Assembly: GCF_031755915.1 (NCBI RefSeq)
Contig: NC_083387.1
Location: forward strand, 10,189,001 to 10,253,000
Length of the DNA stretch: 64,000 nucleotides
From: Ziziphus jujuba
Lineage: Eukaryota; Streptophyta; Magnoliopsida; Rosales; Rhamnaceae
Direction: 5' to 3'
Shown here: in pieces, positions 48,304 to 61,500 of the stretch
Layout of the letters: every line of letters starts with the position of its first letter
Numbering within the stretch: the first letter of the stretch is position 1
Position numbers and translations under genes: made by a program
Notes under the pieces: generated by a model
The model's input: only the letters and a program-made list of their open reading frames with translations
Databases searched by the model: none
Told to the model about the DNA's origin: nothing

Positions 48304-51044
48304 GATTTTTTATAATGTGTGTATCACCTCACCATATTTATGCATGCCTTATATCAAATAATATGTTATCTGACATAAAATTGACTTAAAGGTATGCAAA
48401 ATATGAGAAGAATAAAGTGCTATTTTTAGCAAAATTATATACATAATAATGTATAATAATTTTCTACTCGGTATCATTACCTAATTACTTATGTTAAATG
48501 ATACTTGGATTTCGTGTAATCAAGAGTCAGATGCCGAAAAGAATAAAATATTGCCAAAGTCACTTATCTTTGCAATAGACAATCTATCTCCGAAGAGAGA
48601 TGGCTAATTTTCACAATGATTACATATAATTAATTTCAAACTTTGTACAGTAGTTATATGAAGAGTATTCAATATACCAAAATATTTGGCAAATTATTCT
48701 GGCATTTGATTGAGTACATCCAAGGATTGATAAACATTAAGAAGTTGACATTACAAAAAAAAGGAACAACACTTACATCTTACATCTAATTTTTGTCACT
48801 ATAGACTCATTTCTTGTATATCACCTATAGTGACAAAGGACGTTGACACTTGACTCATAACTACAGATCTCACACCTGTGCACTTTCATTTACAATATAC
48901 TGTTCATCATAAGAAATGTAACAAAAGGATGCTTAATCGTGATAGTATGTCAATTATCACTGATGGTATGAGATTTAGTTACACACCAAATATCACTGTA
49001 TAGCCCATAAAAATGCAATGTTAACATTATAATTGTCATCTATTCACCTGGTCAAACCTACCACTTAAATGACAATATTATTGTCACTGATTCTATTTGT
49101 ATTATTTTTGTTTGGCACAAAAAACTATAGTTATACGATTGAATCCTGTCTTTTTTGTGACATCTTTGTTGTTGACACAAATATTTTCAGTTTCAAACAC
49201 AATCACTTTTTATTCATGTGACATATTACTCGTTGAGACAAATATTGCCAATTACAATTTACTACGGCCACATATATTGTCAATTACAATTTACCACCGC
49301 CTCTGTTCATTTTTGTGACATCTTGCTTGTTGACACAAAAGGTTTCAGTGACAAATTACATATCGTTTTCTGACAGTTTTTTTTTTTTTTTTTTTTTGAC
49401 ATTGACATACCATGGTTAACCATGGTTAAGCGATTGAAACTGTCACAGAAACAATCTTTTTAATTAGTGACAACTCTTTTTATAACTAATAATAAAATAT
49501 AATTTATTATTTGGTAAAATACTGTTTTTTATCAATTAATTATTTTAGCACTGAATTTTCTTTTAAAAATCTAAAATGACACTTGAAAGAAATGCAATTT
49601 ACATACAATGAATAATGTTTTATTACCACCAGATATCTTTTACATTAAAATTTCAACAATAAGAACACTACGCAAAGTGCATTTAAATACAATAAGCTTA
49701 AAATAAAAGGAGAAAAAAATACATGATGCTTGCCTAGTCTCTAAACCATCTTCATCTTCATTCATTAGCATCTTCAACACCATCTAATGCGGTTTCACAT
49801 CTTGTTCATGTACAAGTACCCCGTTAAAAAATAATAATACAAAATAAAAAACAACAAGAACAAAAACAAAAGGGGAAAAAATTAGGGACACTAGTAGCAA
49901 GCCATTTTTCCTATCTCCAAAAATAGAATAAAATTTTCAAATTATATTGACCAAAAAATGCAATTAAACAGAATTGCTTGAACATATCAAGGGACAGATT
50001 TACAAAAATATGCAAGTATTAACAAACACATCAACAATCACTATGCATACATGGTGAAAATAGTAAATAGAAGACCTTTGTTTTCAATAAATTATGGAGT
50101 TAGTAACTATTGTTCCAGCCAAAACAAAGCAAAGAAATTAGATTCCAACATGAGCATTTAAGGCAAACAATCAAATGGTCAAATTTACAAACCAGAGGAA
50201 GTATTATAGTAGAGCAGCTGATCTTGAACCAAAGACTATGGACTCATCGTTTGTCCCACGATAAGTCACATGGTGTAACCCTCACCGGAAGAAGACATGC
50301 AGTCCCATTAGCCATCTAGTTGAATAAAAAGGAAAAAGAATTGAGGAACATACTCATCTCTATTAATCTTCACACAAAAATATATTTAAGGTTAGAAAAT
50401 TAGAAATTTACACATTCTCTTTAAGTTAAAGAAGCATCAATAATAGGACTTTATCACAAATAAAGATATTGATATCAGTGCTACCACACCAAGCATCACT
50501 AGCTTCTCAATATGGAACATTCAAAACTACACGTTCACCATGCCATCATCCTAGCACTAATGTGATAACAAAGCATTTACTCATTCAATGATTGTTTGAG
50601 CTCCTTAATATTCTGTTAAGTCATTTCCCCTTTGAGAAATCAAAAACCTCTTCACTTAGGAACTGAACATTGCTAGCTTTACCTACCAATCATTGCTAGC
50701 TTCACCAAGTCATGTTGATTGACTCAAAACAGCATAACAATAAAGAGAAAGAAAAATGAGATAAAGAAGCGAAATGCAAATCGTCTATAATGAAATAAAA
50801 AAGCAGGATTTAGTAGAAATCTAATTAAAGTGATTCTCTAATAAAAAAATAAAATAAATCAAAACCAGGAGAGAAAAGGTTCATTCATATCACATCAAAC
50901 ACCCTTACCAACTGTTGTTTTGCTTCAATGTTTCCCATTAAATGAATTACCTATTTTCACCAAAACAGACCTATTAGGCCCCCATGACTTGAAACTTTTT
51001 TTTTTCCTGCAAAAATATATATAGACATATATATATATATATAT

Positions 51045-51209
51045 ACGGAAATTCTATGGTGAGGATGGTCCGCATGAGGACCGCAGTATTAGTGACGGTT
51101 TTTCATAGTATTAACGACGGTTTCTTAGAAAATCGTCACCAATACTATGAAAAACCGTCACCAATACTGTGGTCCGCATGAGGACCGTCCGTACCATAGA
51201 CGAACTGTA
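51045..51209. mobile_element. Palindromic MITE, copy 2
   Basis: Second copy of the hairpin element at 40265, with cleaner arms: GTGACGGTTTTTCATAGTAT on the left is complementary to ATACTATGAAAAACCGTCAC on the right. Again embedded in a TA microsatellite. Confidence 0.85.
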
Positions 51210-52082
51210 TATATATATATATATATACATATAAATAGAGAGATTGATTGTGAATGACTATGAACAAACCCAGTTAATGCTTTTCATTTTACTGATTTGT
51301 TGAGATAAGGACAGTAACTAATAGTATTTTTTATTCCCTATTTTTCTACTAAAACCATAAACTCTTCTTAGAAATTAAAGCACAGCTTGCATGCCAACTC
51401 AACAAACTCTGCTAATGGTAATTCATATGTGATTGATGCTTTATTCTTGGTAATATATTTCATTTCCTTAAACTCCCCTCGTCTTTCTAGAGCCAACTCC
51501 ATGAGTGAACCAACATAGTCAAGTATCTCAATCAATCTATAAACATGAGTTTAAAGTAAATTACATAGAACTTCACCAAATGTTGAAAATAATGTCTTAC
51601 TTACCATAGAAAAACGATCTATAAAATTAAGAGCTACAAGGCTTATCTGCAATTACTAAGCGAAATAAATATCTAAAAGTTCAAGTATTCACCTTAACAA
51701 AAGGCTATTAATTGACTTCTTTCTTCGAGGATCAGGAAGTAAAGATGGATTTGAGCACTCAACCTTCAAGGAATTTAGATAGAGCATGATTGTGATATTA
51801 AACAACATCCATATTACTAACCAAGAACAAATAAATCATCATTTAACCATAAAAAAACATCACATCAAACAAATGAATTTAAAGATAATAAATTTTAGAA
51901 AATTATACTGAAGAATTGAATATCTCTAGAGGTCCTACAATGTTAATTCCTAACAAGGCTACCATAAATATTGCTCATAAATCTAGTTCAAGATGACATA
52001 ATTAAACATGTGTAAATGATTTGTAGCATGTTATCATGATAAAACTGAAAAGCTTGCATGCCTTTTATATCCAACAAAGAAT

Positions 52083-52310
52083 TTGATTGCTGATATTCTC
52101 ATAAAAGGACTTTAAGAAACAACATTTGAGTTACTAACTAGCAAGTTAGGCATGAAAGATATCTTTGAATCAGCTGACAAGAAAAGTGGGAAATTTCATA
52201 GGTTAGGACTCTATTTCATAAATAGAATCCTTAATTTAAGAATTAAATTAAATTTTATTTCATCACTTGTATCCTTAAGTAGTAAAATAATGCCCCATGT
52301 TTTCATTTAG
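52083..52310 (+). pseudogene. Copia pol C-terminal fragment
   Basis: Reads LIADILIKGL, one stop, then ETTFELLTSKLGMKDIFESA, matching the end of copia RNase H (ADILTKxL...F..L..KLGM). The frame then stays open to a TAG at 52310. No other pol sequence or LTR is present, so it is an isolated 3' scrap on the opposite strand to the Copia half at 19-24 kb. Confidence 0.7.
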
Positions 52311-53944
52311 CAACTATACTTCAAATATGATGTCTAAAGTAGCTGCCATATCTCAGAGTACACATTTTATTTAAAGAAGAAAAAGAAAAAGTAAAATGAG
52401 AATTTTTATAACATTTTGAAATCAGACCCTACAATTCTTTTGTCATTTTGTGTCTACATATAATGCAATTACAATTACAAACAAAAAATTTATTGAAACA
52501 TCCTTGAACATTAAACGTAACAAAACGAAATAAGTTTAGGATTGAGAAGAAAATACAGTATCACCGTTCAGGCAGTTCACTCTGTATACAACACTAGGAG
52601 TAGTAGCTATAAGGCTCAAATTGTATTCTCTCTTGAGGCTTTCCCGTAAAATAAATTCCAATAGTCTATCAGCATTTCAAAGACTCAGAGAAGGAAATCA
52701 ATAATGGTAGCAGTCAACACTTTCAGATCGTAAGTGGCAAATCGTATAAACAGAGCAAACCTACACAATTTTCATAGAATCTAATAGTTACTCCATCATT
52801 GTCATTCATAACAGGTACTCACTATGCCAAGGCTAGCTGTCAACCCACGGCTGCCATTTGCTACACCTGAAACATAGTTCAACAAAAAGGTCCAAAAAAT
52901 AACAAAAATCTACTTTGCAGATGCAAGTGTCAAAGAAAAGTATTATAATTCAAACAATAACATAGTAATATTCAGAATCACCTCCTAATTGATTCCCTGA
53001 TTTTGCCGATCCTTTTACTAATGAGTGCCCTTAAACCACGAGTAGAATTAGATAATCCAACACATATTCTTATATATTTATTGGTATATATATTTTAGTT
53101 AAAGATACCCTTAATTTAGTCCTCCATACAACTTAAATGACAAAACAAACATATTGATGAAAGACATAAAATTTATATAACTCATATAGATAGCAATTAG
53201 AACAAATGCGGGAATTTAATAAGATATCATCAAGACAAGTACTTACAAACCTCATATAAAAGACAGACATTTTATATAGAAAGTTAAATTGTCTAAAGGC
53301 TTTTACATTGTACTAACAAGTTTGGTTCCAACATATATTACCTCTAATACAGGTTTTACATGTCCCATTGATTCTTCTTTGAACTTAATATCACTGATGG
53401 TCTCAACCGGATAAATGATAACAAAAAATAATTTCAGTACGAAAATATGCTTTAAAACTATAAGGAGAAGCATCTACCTGTCCACTTGGTCTCTATGTAC
53501 GTGTATATGTGCAAGAATACATGTTTATATACATATATCTGTGTCTAGTTTCTAAATCTTCAATTGAAGCCTTGATCTTGTCAAGTAAATGAATCATGAT
53601 TTATGGCCCCATTGTGCATAATAAATTAATCTAGTTTATGAAAGGAAAATTACTCATCCTATTCACCAAACAACAGTTATTTATTTTTTCTTCATCATTT
53701 ACAAGCGTTTCTTTTGAGTAATGGGTGCTGTTCAGTCAGTGTTGAAACTTATGGAAACCATGCAATACAAACAGATAAAAATAAGTACAACATATTTTCA
53801 GGGACATATTTGGGTAAGAAAATTGAAGCCACTAATAACATCACCCTCCTGATCGACATCCATAAGTCCACCCTTCTCTAGAAAGATCAGAAAAATAATA
53901 ATTCTTTTTTTTTTTGCAATTAAAATAGGGAATGGTAAGGACTT

Positions 53945-54300
53945 ACTAAAATGTGGCTCCTCAAATTCCATCCAATTTCTCTTTTTCCTCCGGGAAACAT
54001 CCCTATGAACGCCAATGACATGCTGGTAATCTACCATTCCCTTGAATATTCAAAACCAGAAAAAATCAATCAGTTCAAAAATTGTAAAAACAAAAAGGAA
54101 AATATTAACCGAGGAGAACTAGAAGAATCAACTGCTAAATTGATGGAAGAAATTGATGGTGGTGGAAAAGTTTTTCATCAATGGAACTTGCATCCCGAAC
54201 CGAAGCATACAAATACATTGGTTTCCTAAGAAACCCTTCGCCTTCCATCTTCTCCTTCCTCACACCATTCCCATTAATCACCACTCTATCAAATTAGTAC
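53945..54300 (-). pseudogene. Exon-like scraps, possibly GH16/XTH-like
   Basis: At 54040-53950 the minus strand reads MVDYQHVIGVHRDVSRRKKR, then WMEFEEPHF, beside a GT-containing sequence. At about 54300-54170 it reads FLRKPMYLYASVRDASSIDE, which resembles the KPM.LYAS.WDAS stretch of xyloglucan endotransglucosylases, with frame breaks upstream. Too short and damaged for a firm call; these may be fragments captured by the surrounding element. Confidence 0.3.
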
Positions 54301-55430
54301 CCCACTTGATCATGTACTGGTGAAACCCATCAGCTCAATCAAAACTTAGATCGTGGACTTGCTCAATGTTGCCAACACCCCTGCGGTGATCATCGACAAG
54401 GGTTATGGAGTTGGAGTGGCAGCAGTGAGTGTGGGTGGTCAATAGTGTTTTGTTCTTGGGGTAGGGGTTTTGTGGTATGAAGGAGTCTATGGGTGGAGAG
54501 ATGGGTTTGCCATTGGAGTTGCAGGTGGTGGAGATTTAGTGAGAGAAGAGGGATGTGGATGCGGAATGGATGAATGGGTGACTCCCACCTCCTTTGGGCA
54601 AAAGGATTCAAGTGACGGGATTTGGACTAGGACAAAATTTTAAAATTTTCATAGTAGGAGATACCCAAACGATGTCGTTTTTGGCTTGTAAACAACAAAA
54701 TTTCAATTTTTTATTGTCACTATTGCTGATTAACTGGCCAACATGAAAATTATCAGTGACAGCTTATAGCCATTTGTCACACATAGATTGAAAAACTCGG
54801 AGGGAAATGTGGCACCAAAAAATTTTGGGGCATCAATGACGACAACTATGTGACAACGTGAAAGTTGTCACAAATTATATGGTTAAAACTTGACAATATG
54901 ATAAGGCCAAAATGGTATAAGTGAAATTGGGCATTTGGACTTGGCCAAAATGTTACAACTTTGATAAGTTTGAGATACGTAAAAGATGTCTTTAGGCCTT
55001 AAAGAAAATAGTTGTAACTTTTATTGTCACTATCGATGATTTTTTCAGTGACAATTTAAATAGTCTATCACAATTGGACTCAAATATTTAGGTTAAAAAG
55101 TGGCACCAAGAAATTTTAGAGGGTGACAACAACCATGTAACAACACAAAAGTTATCACTAAATCTATAATACTATGATGGAAAAAGTTTTTATCACTGAT
55201 ACAGTATAATACTGTGATAATAAACAAATTTTCATATTCATTGTCATAGTTGCTGGGCCTTCAGTGACAAGTTTTTAATGATTTCAAAAATTATGTGTTG
55301 CTTTTTTTTTTTTTTGGTAGTTTGATTAGTAGTTAGTTACATGATTTGTACATTGTTAGATCTAGATATTTAATGGATAAAACGAACATTGTTGTTAAAT
55401 ATTTTGGTATATAAAATTGCCTTTATATAT

Positions 55431-55457
55431 TGTGTGTGTGTGTGTGTGTGTGTGTGT
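55431..55457. repeat. TG microsatellite
   Basis: About 13 TG units, the only long TG run in the window; most others are TA. Confidence 0.9.
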
Positions 55458-55857
55458 ATAATCTTAATCTATTTGTTAGATATTTCCTTTAACATTGGAA
55501 ATCATGTTGGCAATGCATGGAATCTACTAAAAATGACTATATGTAGACCCGTCTCTTTTGGGTTTTTTTTCTTGGATCTTTGGCTCTGATACTTAGTTGA
55601 GTTACCATTTATTTCAAAATTTTAAGCTTACGGAAAGTAGATTTTCATTTGATTTATATTTTTCTTTAATAGCTTCCAATGAGTTTGAAAGCCACGTTTT
55701 CATCCATAGTTGTAGCCTTCCCTTAACTCTACTAGATGTTAAGTTAGCAAGTCAACAATAATTCTTATATTTATCCTGAATATCACAAGCATGTTTACTG
55801 TGCTTGGGCATGTGTCATTCCTCTGTACGAGAGAATGGGTTTAAATTAATTTCTTTT

Positions 55858-57668
55858 CAAGCTGTTGGTGGAAAACACATACATGTGGAATACAATGGTC
55901 TTCTGCTATCAAGCAAATAGCTAAAAGGACTAGAAAGTACATGTGGAATGCACAGTGGTCTTCTGCTGTCCAGCAAATTGCTCATGGGACTCCTCCACTT
56001 GTAAGTTCAATAGAAGATCTATTGCATGATGCTTTCCGTACTTTACCTGCCAATTGTGAGCCTTCTCTTTAATATGTTCTGGACAAAAGTTTTGAGTGTG
56101 TTCCCCCACCACCCCCCTAGGATTGCTGTATTCTCTATCTGCTTTACCCTTCCCATGGTGATGCATAGGCATCGTCACATTCATCCTGTTAACATCTCAT
56201 AGTGGAACTATATAAATTGTAGTGTGTTTTCACTAAACAAATTTACTTGTAGTAGTAGTATGAATTGTAACTGCACATGATACTTGTAACTGGCAGGTGC
56301 AAAATTTACGAGTCAAAGCAATTTTCAATATCATCTCATGATTTACTAGCAAGATAAATGCTTTATTTGATATACGCATATCAATCAGCAATATATTGCT
56401 ATTTTCAAAGTATTGCTTGATATTTATGCCAATTGATTCCATTGTTCCAATTGTTTTTTTCACTAAAAGACAATAGCATCCAACCTGTTCAATGTTCATT
56501 TCCAAAAAGAAATATCTAAGAGTTATGGGAAATGGTCATCTCCAAAAGCCTTTGATGTGATTGATTACCATGCCTAATGTCAAGTGGAATAAGGGTTGTA
56601 CTTCTAAGGTTCTTCCCTTCCCCATGCATTTCCTCAGATTAGGCAACCTTTTAGATTGTCCATATGAACTCTGGCCAATTGCATTCGTGTATGGTTGGAA
56701 TTGGTCTGCTGAGTATTTTATCATTCAAGTGAAATTTTATGACAATATGTGGCCCTCAAGTTGTTAGTTTTGTGAAATGGCTTGATGATGAGTTGGAACT
56801 CAATGCTCTTCATAACCCTGGTAGCCGTCGTGGAAGTGGCAATGAGAAAGCTGCTGTACAATTTCAGGTTATTTAACTTCATAAAATTTAATGGTGAATC
56901 AAATGTCTTCTTTTTAAGCTCAATGATTGTTTAGTATTTACCAAATTCACACTACCTAGTTTTTGATATTGCAAAAAAATGTGGTTTTACACTTTAGCTG
57001 CTGGAGTTCACTTTCCACATACATTGAAATATAATCTCTTTGTTGGACTTCCGTGTTCTCATTTGATGTTGGGAATATTACTTTCCAATGTTTTGCAAGT
57101 GTTAAAGTTATGCATATCTTCTTGCGGTAGCATTTTTGGAGATTATATGTTTCAGGTGGCATTATTAATGGTGGCACTAGTTTAAATGCTTCTAAAAGTG
57201 CATTTAGTTGTGTGTTTGCACCAAATCTTATGCCAGTTGTCTTCCGATGCTTAATGGCAATTGTCAGCAGGGATTTCGAAACAACAGTGTTATGGTTGGT
57301 ATGTCTTTTTCAAAAGCATGTGAAGTTAACCTGTGTATTGAATTTTTCTTCTCGAATAGAGGAGATGCCTCTATCGAGGGATACTCCTGGTTTAGTATCA
57401 CATGAATTGGTCTTCAGATAGCTAAATTGATTTTTTTTTTTAATTTTTTTTTTGTATCATTTAAAAATGTAAATTTGGAATGTGGTTGGAGGCGTTTATG
57501 ATGGTTTTTGTGTGGGCTTGCATAGAGGTTTTAGGTTCAAAGCTTACCTAGTATACGTAATCTTCAGTAAGAAAATGAGCCTTTATGTATTGTGTTTTGG
57601 GGCTGACACTTTTCTTTTAACACCTTACTGCATTCTTCTACATCCTCACTTTTGGTGTAAACTATTAG

Positions 57669-57699
<31 letters not shown>

Positions 57700-58076
57700 C
57701 TGATAAATATAATTGTATTTTTGGCTTTCCTTTAAAATAAGAAAAAGTGATAGCAAGTGTTCAAGGATACAACTTTTTGAAAATCTTTCTGTTTCCTTCA
57801 ATTCATATCATAGTATATTTTGGATTCAACTTGTTTCAGTGTAAAATGTCCCTTAATAAATTAACTTTTGGCATGCATGGATAAATTGGTAGTTGTGTAA
57901 TTTCCAATGATGACTCAATTATTGATAGTTGGCACTAGCAAGAAATATGTTGGCAATTCTGAAAAGGTGATCGAGAGCATTAGTGATGCCGGAATGTTGG
58001 TTTTCCTTGTGGAAGTGGGAATGTCTAGCTCTAGCTATTGTCATTAGGAAAAATGTTTTAGCTGCAAGATGCCAGC
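55858..58076 (+). pseudogene. PI4KA1: PI4K-alpha pseudogene segment, copy B (left part)
   Basis: Same gene region as copy A, introns included. Exon 1 starts only at AVGG near 55862, and the phrase YMWN..WSSAV is present twice in a row (55880-55980), a small internal duplication. Exon 2 is about 56761-56867 and keeps the frame that copy A lost (LHNPGSRRGSGNEKAA), but then lacks about 60 bp present in A. Exon 3 (about 57115-57304) keeps LAVAFLEII, broken in A, and CGA where A has a TGA stop, but has indels. Each copy is intact where the other is broken, so they decayed separately. The copy is cut at 58081 by a gypsy element and resumes at 63722. Confidence 0.85.
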
Positions 58077-58081
58077 TTTCT

Positions 58082-58534
58082 TGATGTAGAAGCTTTCAAT
58101 TAAACAAGAAAAATGAATTTATCATTCACAAACAACCAGCAAAGGAAGCTATTAGAAACTCAGCTTAGTCACCTAGCTATTTCATATGTTGAAGAAGATA
58201 AAAATTGTCTACTCGAAAGATGGAAAACTATTACATATATAAACCTAAAAATGAAAATGGTATGTTTTAAACAATTATCCTAGAAAGATCAAAATGGTGT
58301 GTTTTTGATTTGGGTCACGTGAACCTTGGCACATGCAATGCAATGTTGCTACTAGTGCTGCATTGTTGCTGTTAGTGTTGTTGCTGGTGCTGCTGTATTA
58401 CTGCTGGTGCTGCCGAGCTTGTTGTTGCTGCTGCTGAGCTTGCTGTGTTGCTATCGAGCTACTGTGTTGATGCCGAGTTATGTTGCTGCCGCCGAGCTAT
58501 GTTGCTGTCGAGCTATGTTGCTGCACCTCCATCA
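58082..58534 (-). repeat. 3' LTR of the gypsy element
   Basis: 453 bp against 478 bp for its partner. Most of the length difference lies in an imperfect array of GCTGTGTTGCTGCCGAG-like units (58340-58520), which appears to gain and lose units. CCGGGAAGGAGT directly inside (58535-58546, minus strand) fits a polypurine tract. Confidence 0.92.
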
Positions 58535-61500
58535 ACTCCTTCCCGGTGTCAGGAAAGTCATCCTCGAGTTGTAAAGAAAGAGTAGGAGAAGCATCTTGAG
58601 GAAGATATGGATGGAGATCAGCAACGTTGAACACAGGAGAGATGTGGAGATCTTCAGGTAAATCAAGGTGATAAGCATTTGGCCCAACACATTTGGAGAT
58701 GACAAAAGGACCAAGTTTGCGAGGTTTCAGTTTGTTGTATGTACCGGAGGGAAATGTTCCTTTCGCAGGTAAACCATGACTAAATCACCTTCAGCATAAG
58801 TTTTGTGGTGACGATGGGCATCCGCGGATGCCTTATATTTAAGGTTGGCTTTCTCAATTTTATGTTGAATCTCTTTATGAAAATGGGTATAATTTTTAGT
58901 AAAGGTGGCAGCTCCTTAATGAGTTGACATAGGGAGTGAAATGAGGTCAACGGTATTGTTGGGTATCTTTGTATACACAATGGCAAAAGGCGGATGACTG
59001 GTGGAACGATTAACCATGCTATTATAGGCAAATTCAACCTGTGGAAGGAGAGAGTCCCACTGTTTTGGTTTGTCTAAAGCTAGACTACGAAACATGGTAC
59101 CAAGTGTACAGTTGACAACTTCAGTTTAGCCATCGATTTGGGGACGGTAAGGACTGCTATACTGCAACTTGGTATCAAATTTCTTCCATAAAACTTTCCA
59201 AAAATGGTTGACAAATTTGACATCTCTATCAGAAGTGATGGTTTTTGGAATGCCATGTAAATGGACCACCTCCCGGAAGAATAAGTGAGCTACAAAGCTT
59301 GCATCTAAGGCTTTCTTACAGGGAAGAAAGTAAGCCATTTTGGAAAAGCGATCAACGACTACAAAAATGGAATCAACTCGTCTGACAATCATTGGAAGGC
59401 CAAGGATGACGTCCATAGAAAGATCCTCCCAAATTGTAACAGAAGTTGGCGGAGGAGTATACAAACCAGTGTTTTGGGTATGCCCTTTGGCAATTTGGCA
59501 GGTGGGACAACAGGTAACAAAAGAGGCTATTTGGGCAGTCATTTTAGGCCAAAAGAAGCGTTGGGTGATAGCCAATGTGGTCTTATCACGTCCAGCATGT
59601 GCAACCAAGCCACCCGAATGAAGATCATTCATTATCAACTCTCATAGTGATGTCTTAGGAATACACAATTGGTTACCTTTGAAGAGATAGCCATTTAGAA
59701 TATGATAATCATCCATGTTGTGGTGGAGTTGGCATTGGTCCCATATGAAAGAAAAATCTTCATCTTTAGCATACAATTTCTTGAGGTAGCTGAAATCTTG
59801 GAGGTTTAATTTCAAAATGGTGAGGAGTGAATACCTTCGGCTCAACGCACCACTACAGTATTATGACGTCCAGTTTTGTGGTTGAAGGTGTAGTGGAATT
59901 ATTGAAGAAACTCAAGCCAATGAGCATGTAGGTCATTGAGTTTTTTTTGTGAATTGAGATATTTAAGAGGGTGATGATCACTACGGAGAATGAAATCCTT
60001 TTGAATAAGGTAGTGTTGCCAATGATCAAAAGCACGAATGACAGCATAGAGCTTTTGTTCATAGGTGGACCATTTCTGCTGGGCTGGACAAAGTTTTTCA
60101 CTAAAGAACTCAATTGGTCGGCCTTCTTGAGTGAGGACAGCTCCAATTCCTACCTTGGATTCATCGGTGTCAACTTTAAACACTTTGTCAAAATTTGACA
60201 ATACTAGGACTGGTGCATTGGTGAGTTTATTCTTCAAAAGTTCAAAGCTGTCTTGTTATGGTTGTCCCCATTTGAAATCATCCTTCTTAAAACTTGTTGT
60301 TAATGGTGCAGCTATTTCACTAAAATTCTTAATAAACCTTCGATAGAAAGTGGCAAAGCCATGAAAACTTTTTAATTCGGTGACATTCTTAGGTGGAGGC
60401 CAATCAGTTATCACTTGTATCTTCTTGGGATCGGTATGGATCCCTTCCTTGCTGATAATGAAACCTAGAAAAAGAAGTCAGTTAGTGGCAAACTCACACT
60501 TGTGAATGCTAAGGTATAGCTTATTCTCCCTCAGCACTTGTAGAACCTTTCTTAGATAAGTTAAGTGGTCTTCTTTGGATTTGCTAAACACCAAAATGTC
60601 ATCAAAGTATACCACCACAAATTGGCCAATAAAAGGTTTGAGAATTTGGTTCATGAGTCTCATGAATGTACTTAAAGCATTGCAAAGGCCAAACGGCATT
60701 AGTTACCACTCATACAATCCTTCTCGGGTTTTGAATGCAGTCTTCCACTCATCCCCTAGTTGGATTTTAATCTAGTGGTAGCCACTTCTGAGGTCCAATC
60801 TGGAGAAGATGTTAGAGCCTTCAAGTTTGTCCAGTATACCTTCTAACCGTGGAATTGGGAACCTATATTTAATGGTGATTTTGTTAATGGCTCGGCTGTC
60901 CACACACATACGCCATGTTTTGTCTTTCTTTAGGACCAAGAAGGCTGGAACGGTACATGGACCAAGGCTTGGATGTATCAAGTTCTTTGAAAAGAGCTCA
61001 TCTACTATACCTTGCAAGATTGCATGTTCTGTGGGACTCATTCGGTAATGGGGCAAATTTGGAAGACTTGCACCAGGACGTAAGTCAATATTATGTTGTA
61101 GATCACAGAAAGGAGGTAATTCATTTAGAAGTTCAGTTGGTGAGAGGTGACTATATTCTTCAAGGAGTGGTTGAATGGTTGGTGGAATAGTAATGTTACT
61201 CTCTGTCATCTCTGCATCCTTAAGAATAAGGGCAATTAAAGCATGAGAGTGGTTGTACTGTGAGGAATCTTGTGTAGCACTGGGAGTGTTAAGTTGGCCA
61301 CATAAGTTTTGATGTGGGTGTCACAGCTTATCTCTGGAAGTTTTGTGTGGACCTATTCCTGGTGGGGTTGGTGGTAAGAGGACAATTTTCTTATTATGCC
61401 AAATGAATGAATATGTTTTTGCCTCCCATTGTGCTGTACATTTCGGTCAAAAAGCCATGGTCTCCCCAATAGTATGTGGCAAGCATCCATCCGAATTATG

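Larger units (their letters stand above)
48749..55322. mobile_element. Possible CACTA-like element, 6.6 kb
   Basis: Left end CATTACAAAAAAAAGG followed by AACAACACTTACAT; right end, on the minus strand, AACTACC plus poly-A followed by GCAACACATAA. Both sides carry TGA (48746-48748 and 55323-55325), a 3-bp duplication as in CACTA elements. Both ends (48790-49460 and 54690-55290) are rich in GTGACA/TGTCAC words, as expected of subterminal repeats. No transposase was recognised. Inside are a palindromic MITE, a copia pol tail and exon-like scraps. The terminal match is imperfect, and two separate smaller elements would also explain it. Confidence 0.4.
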
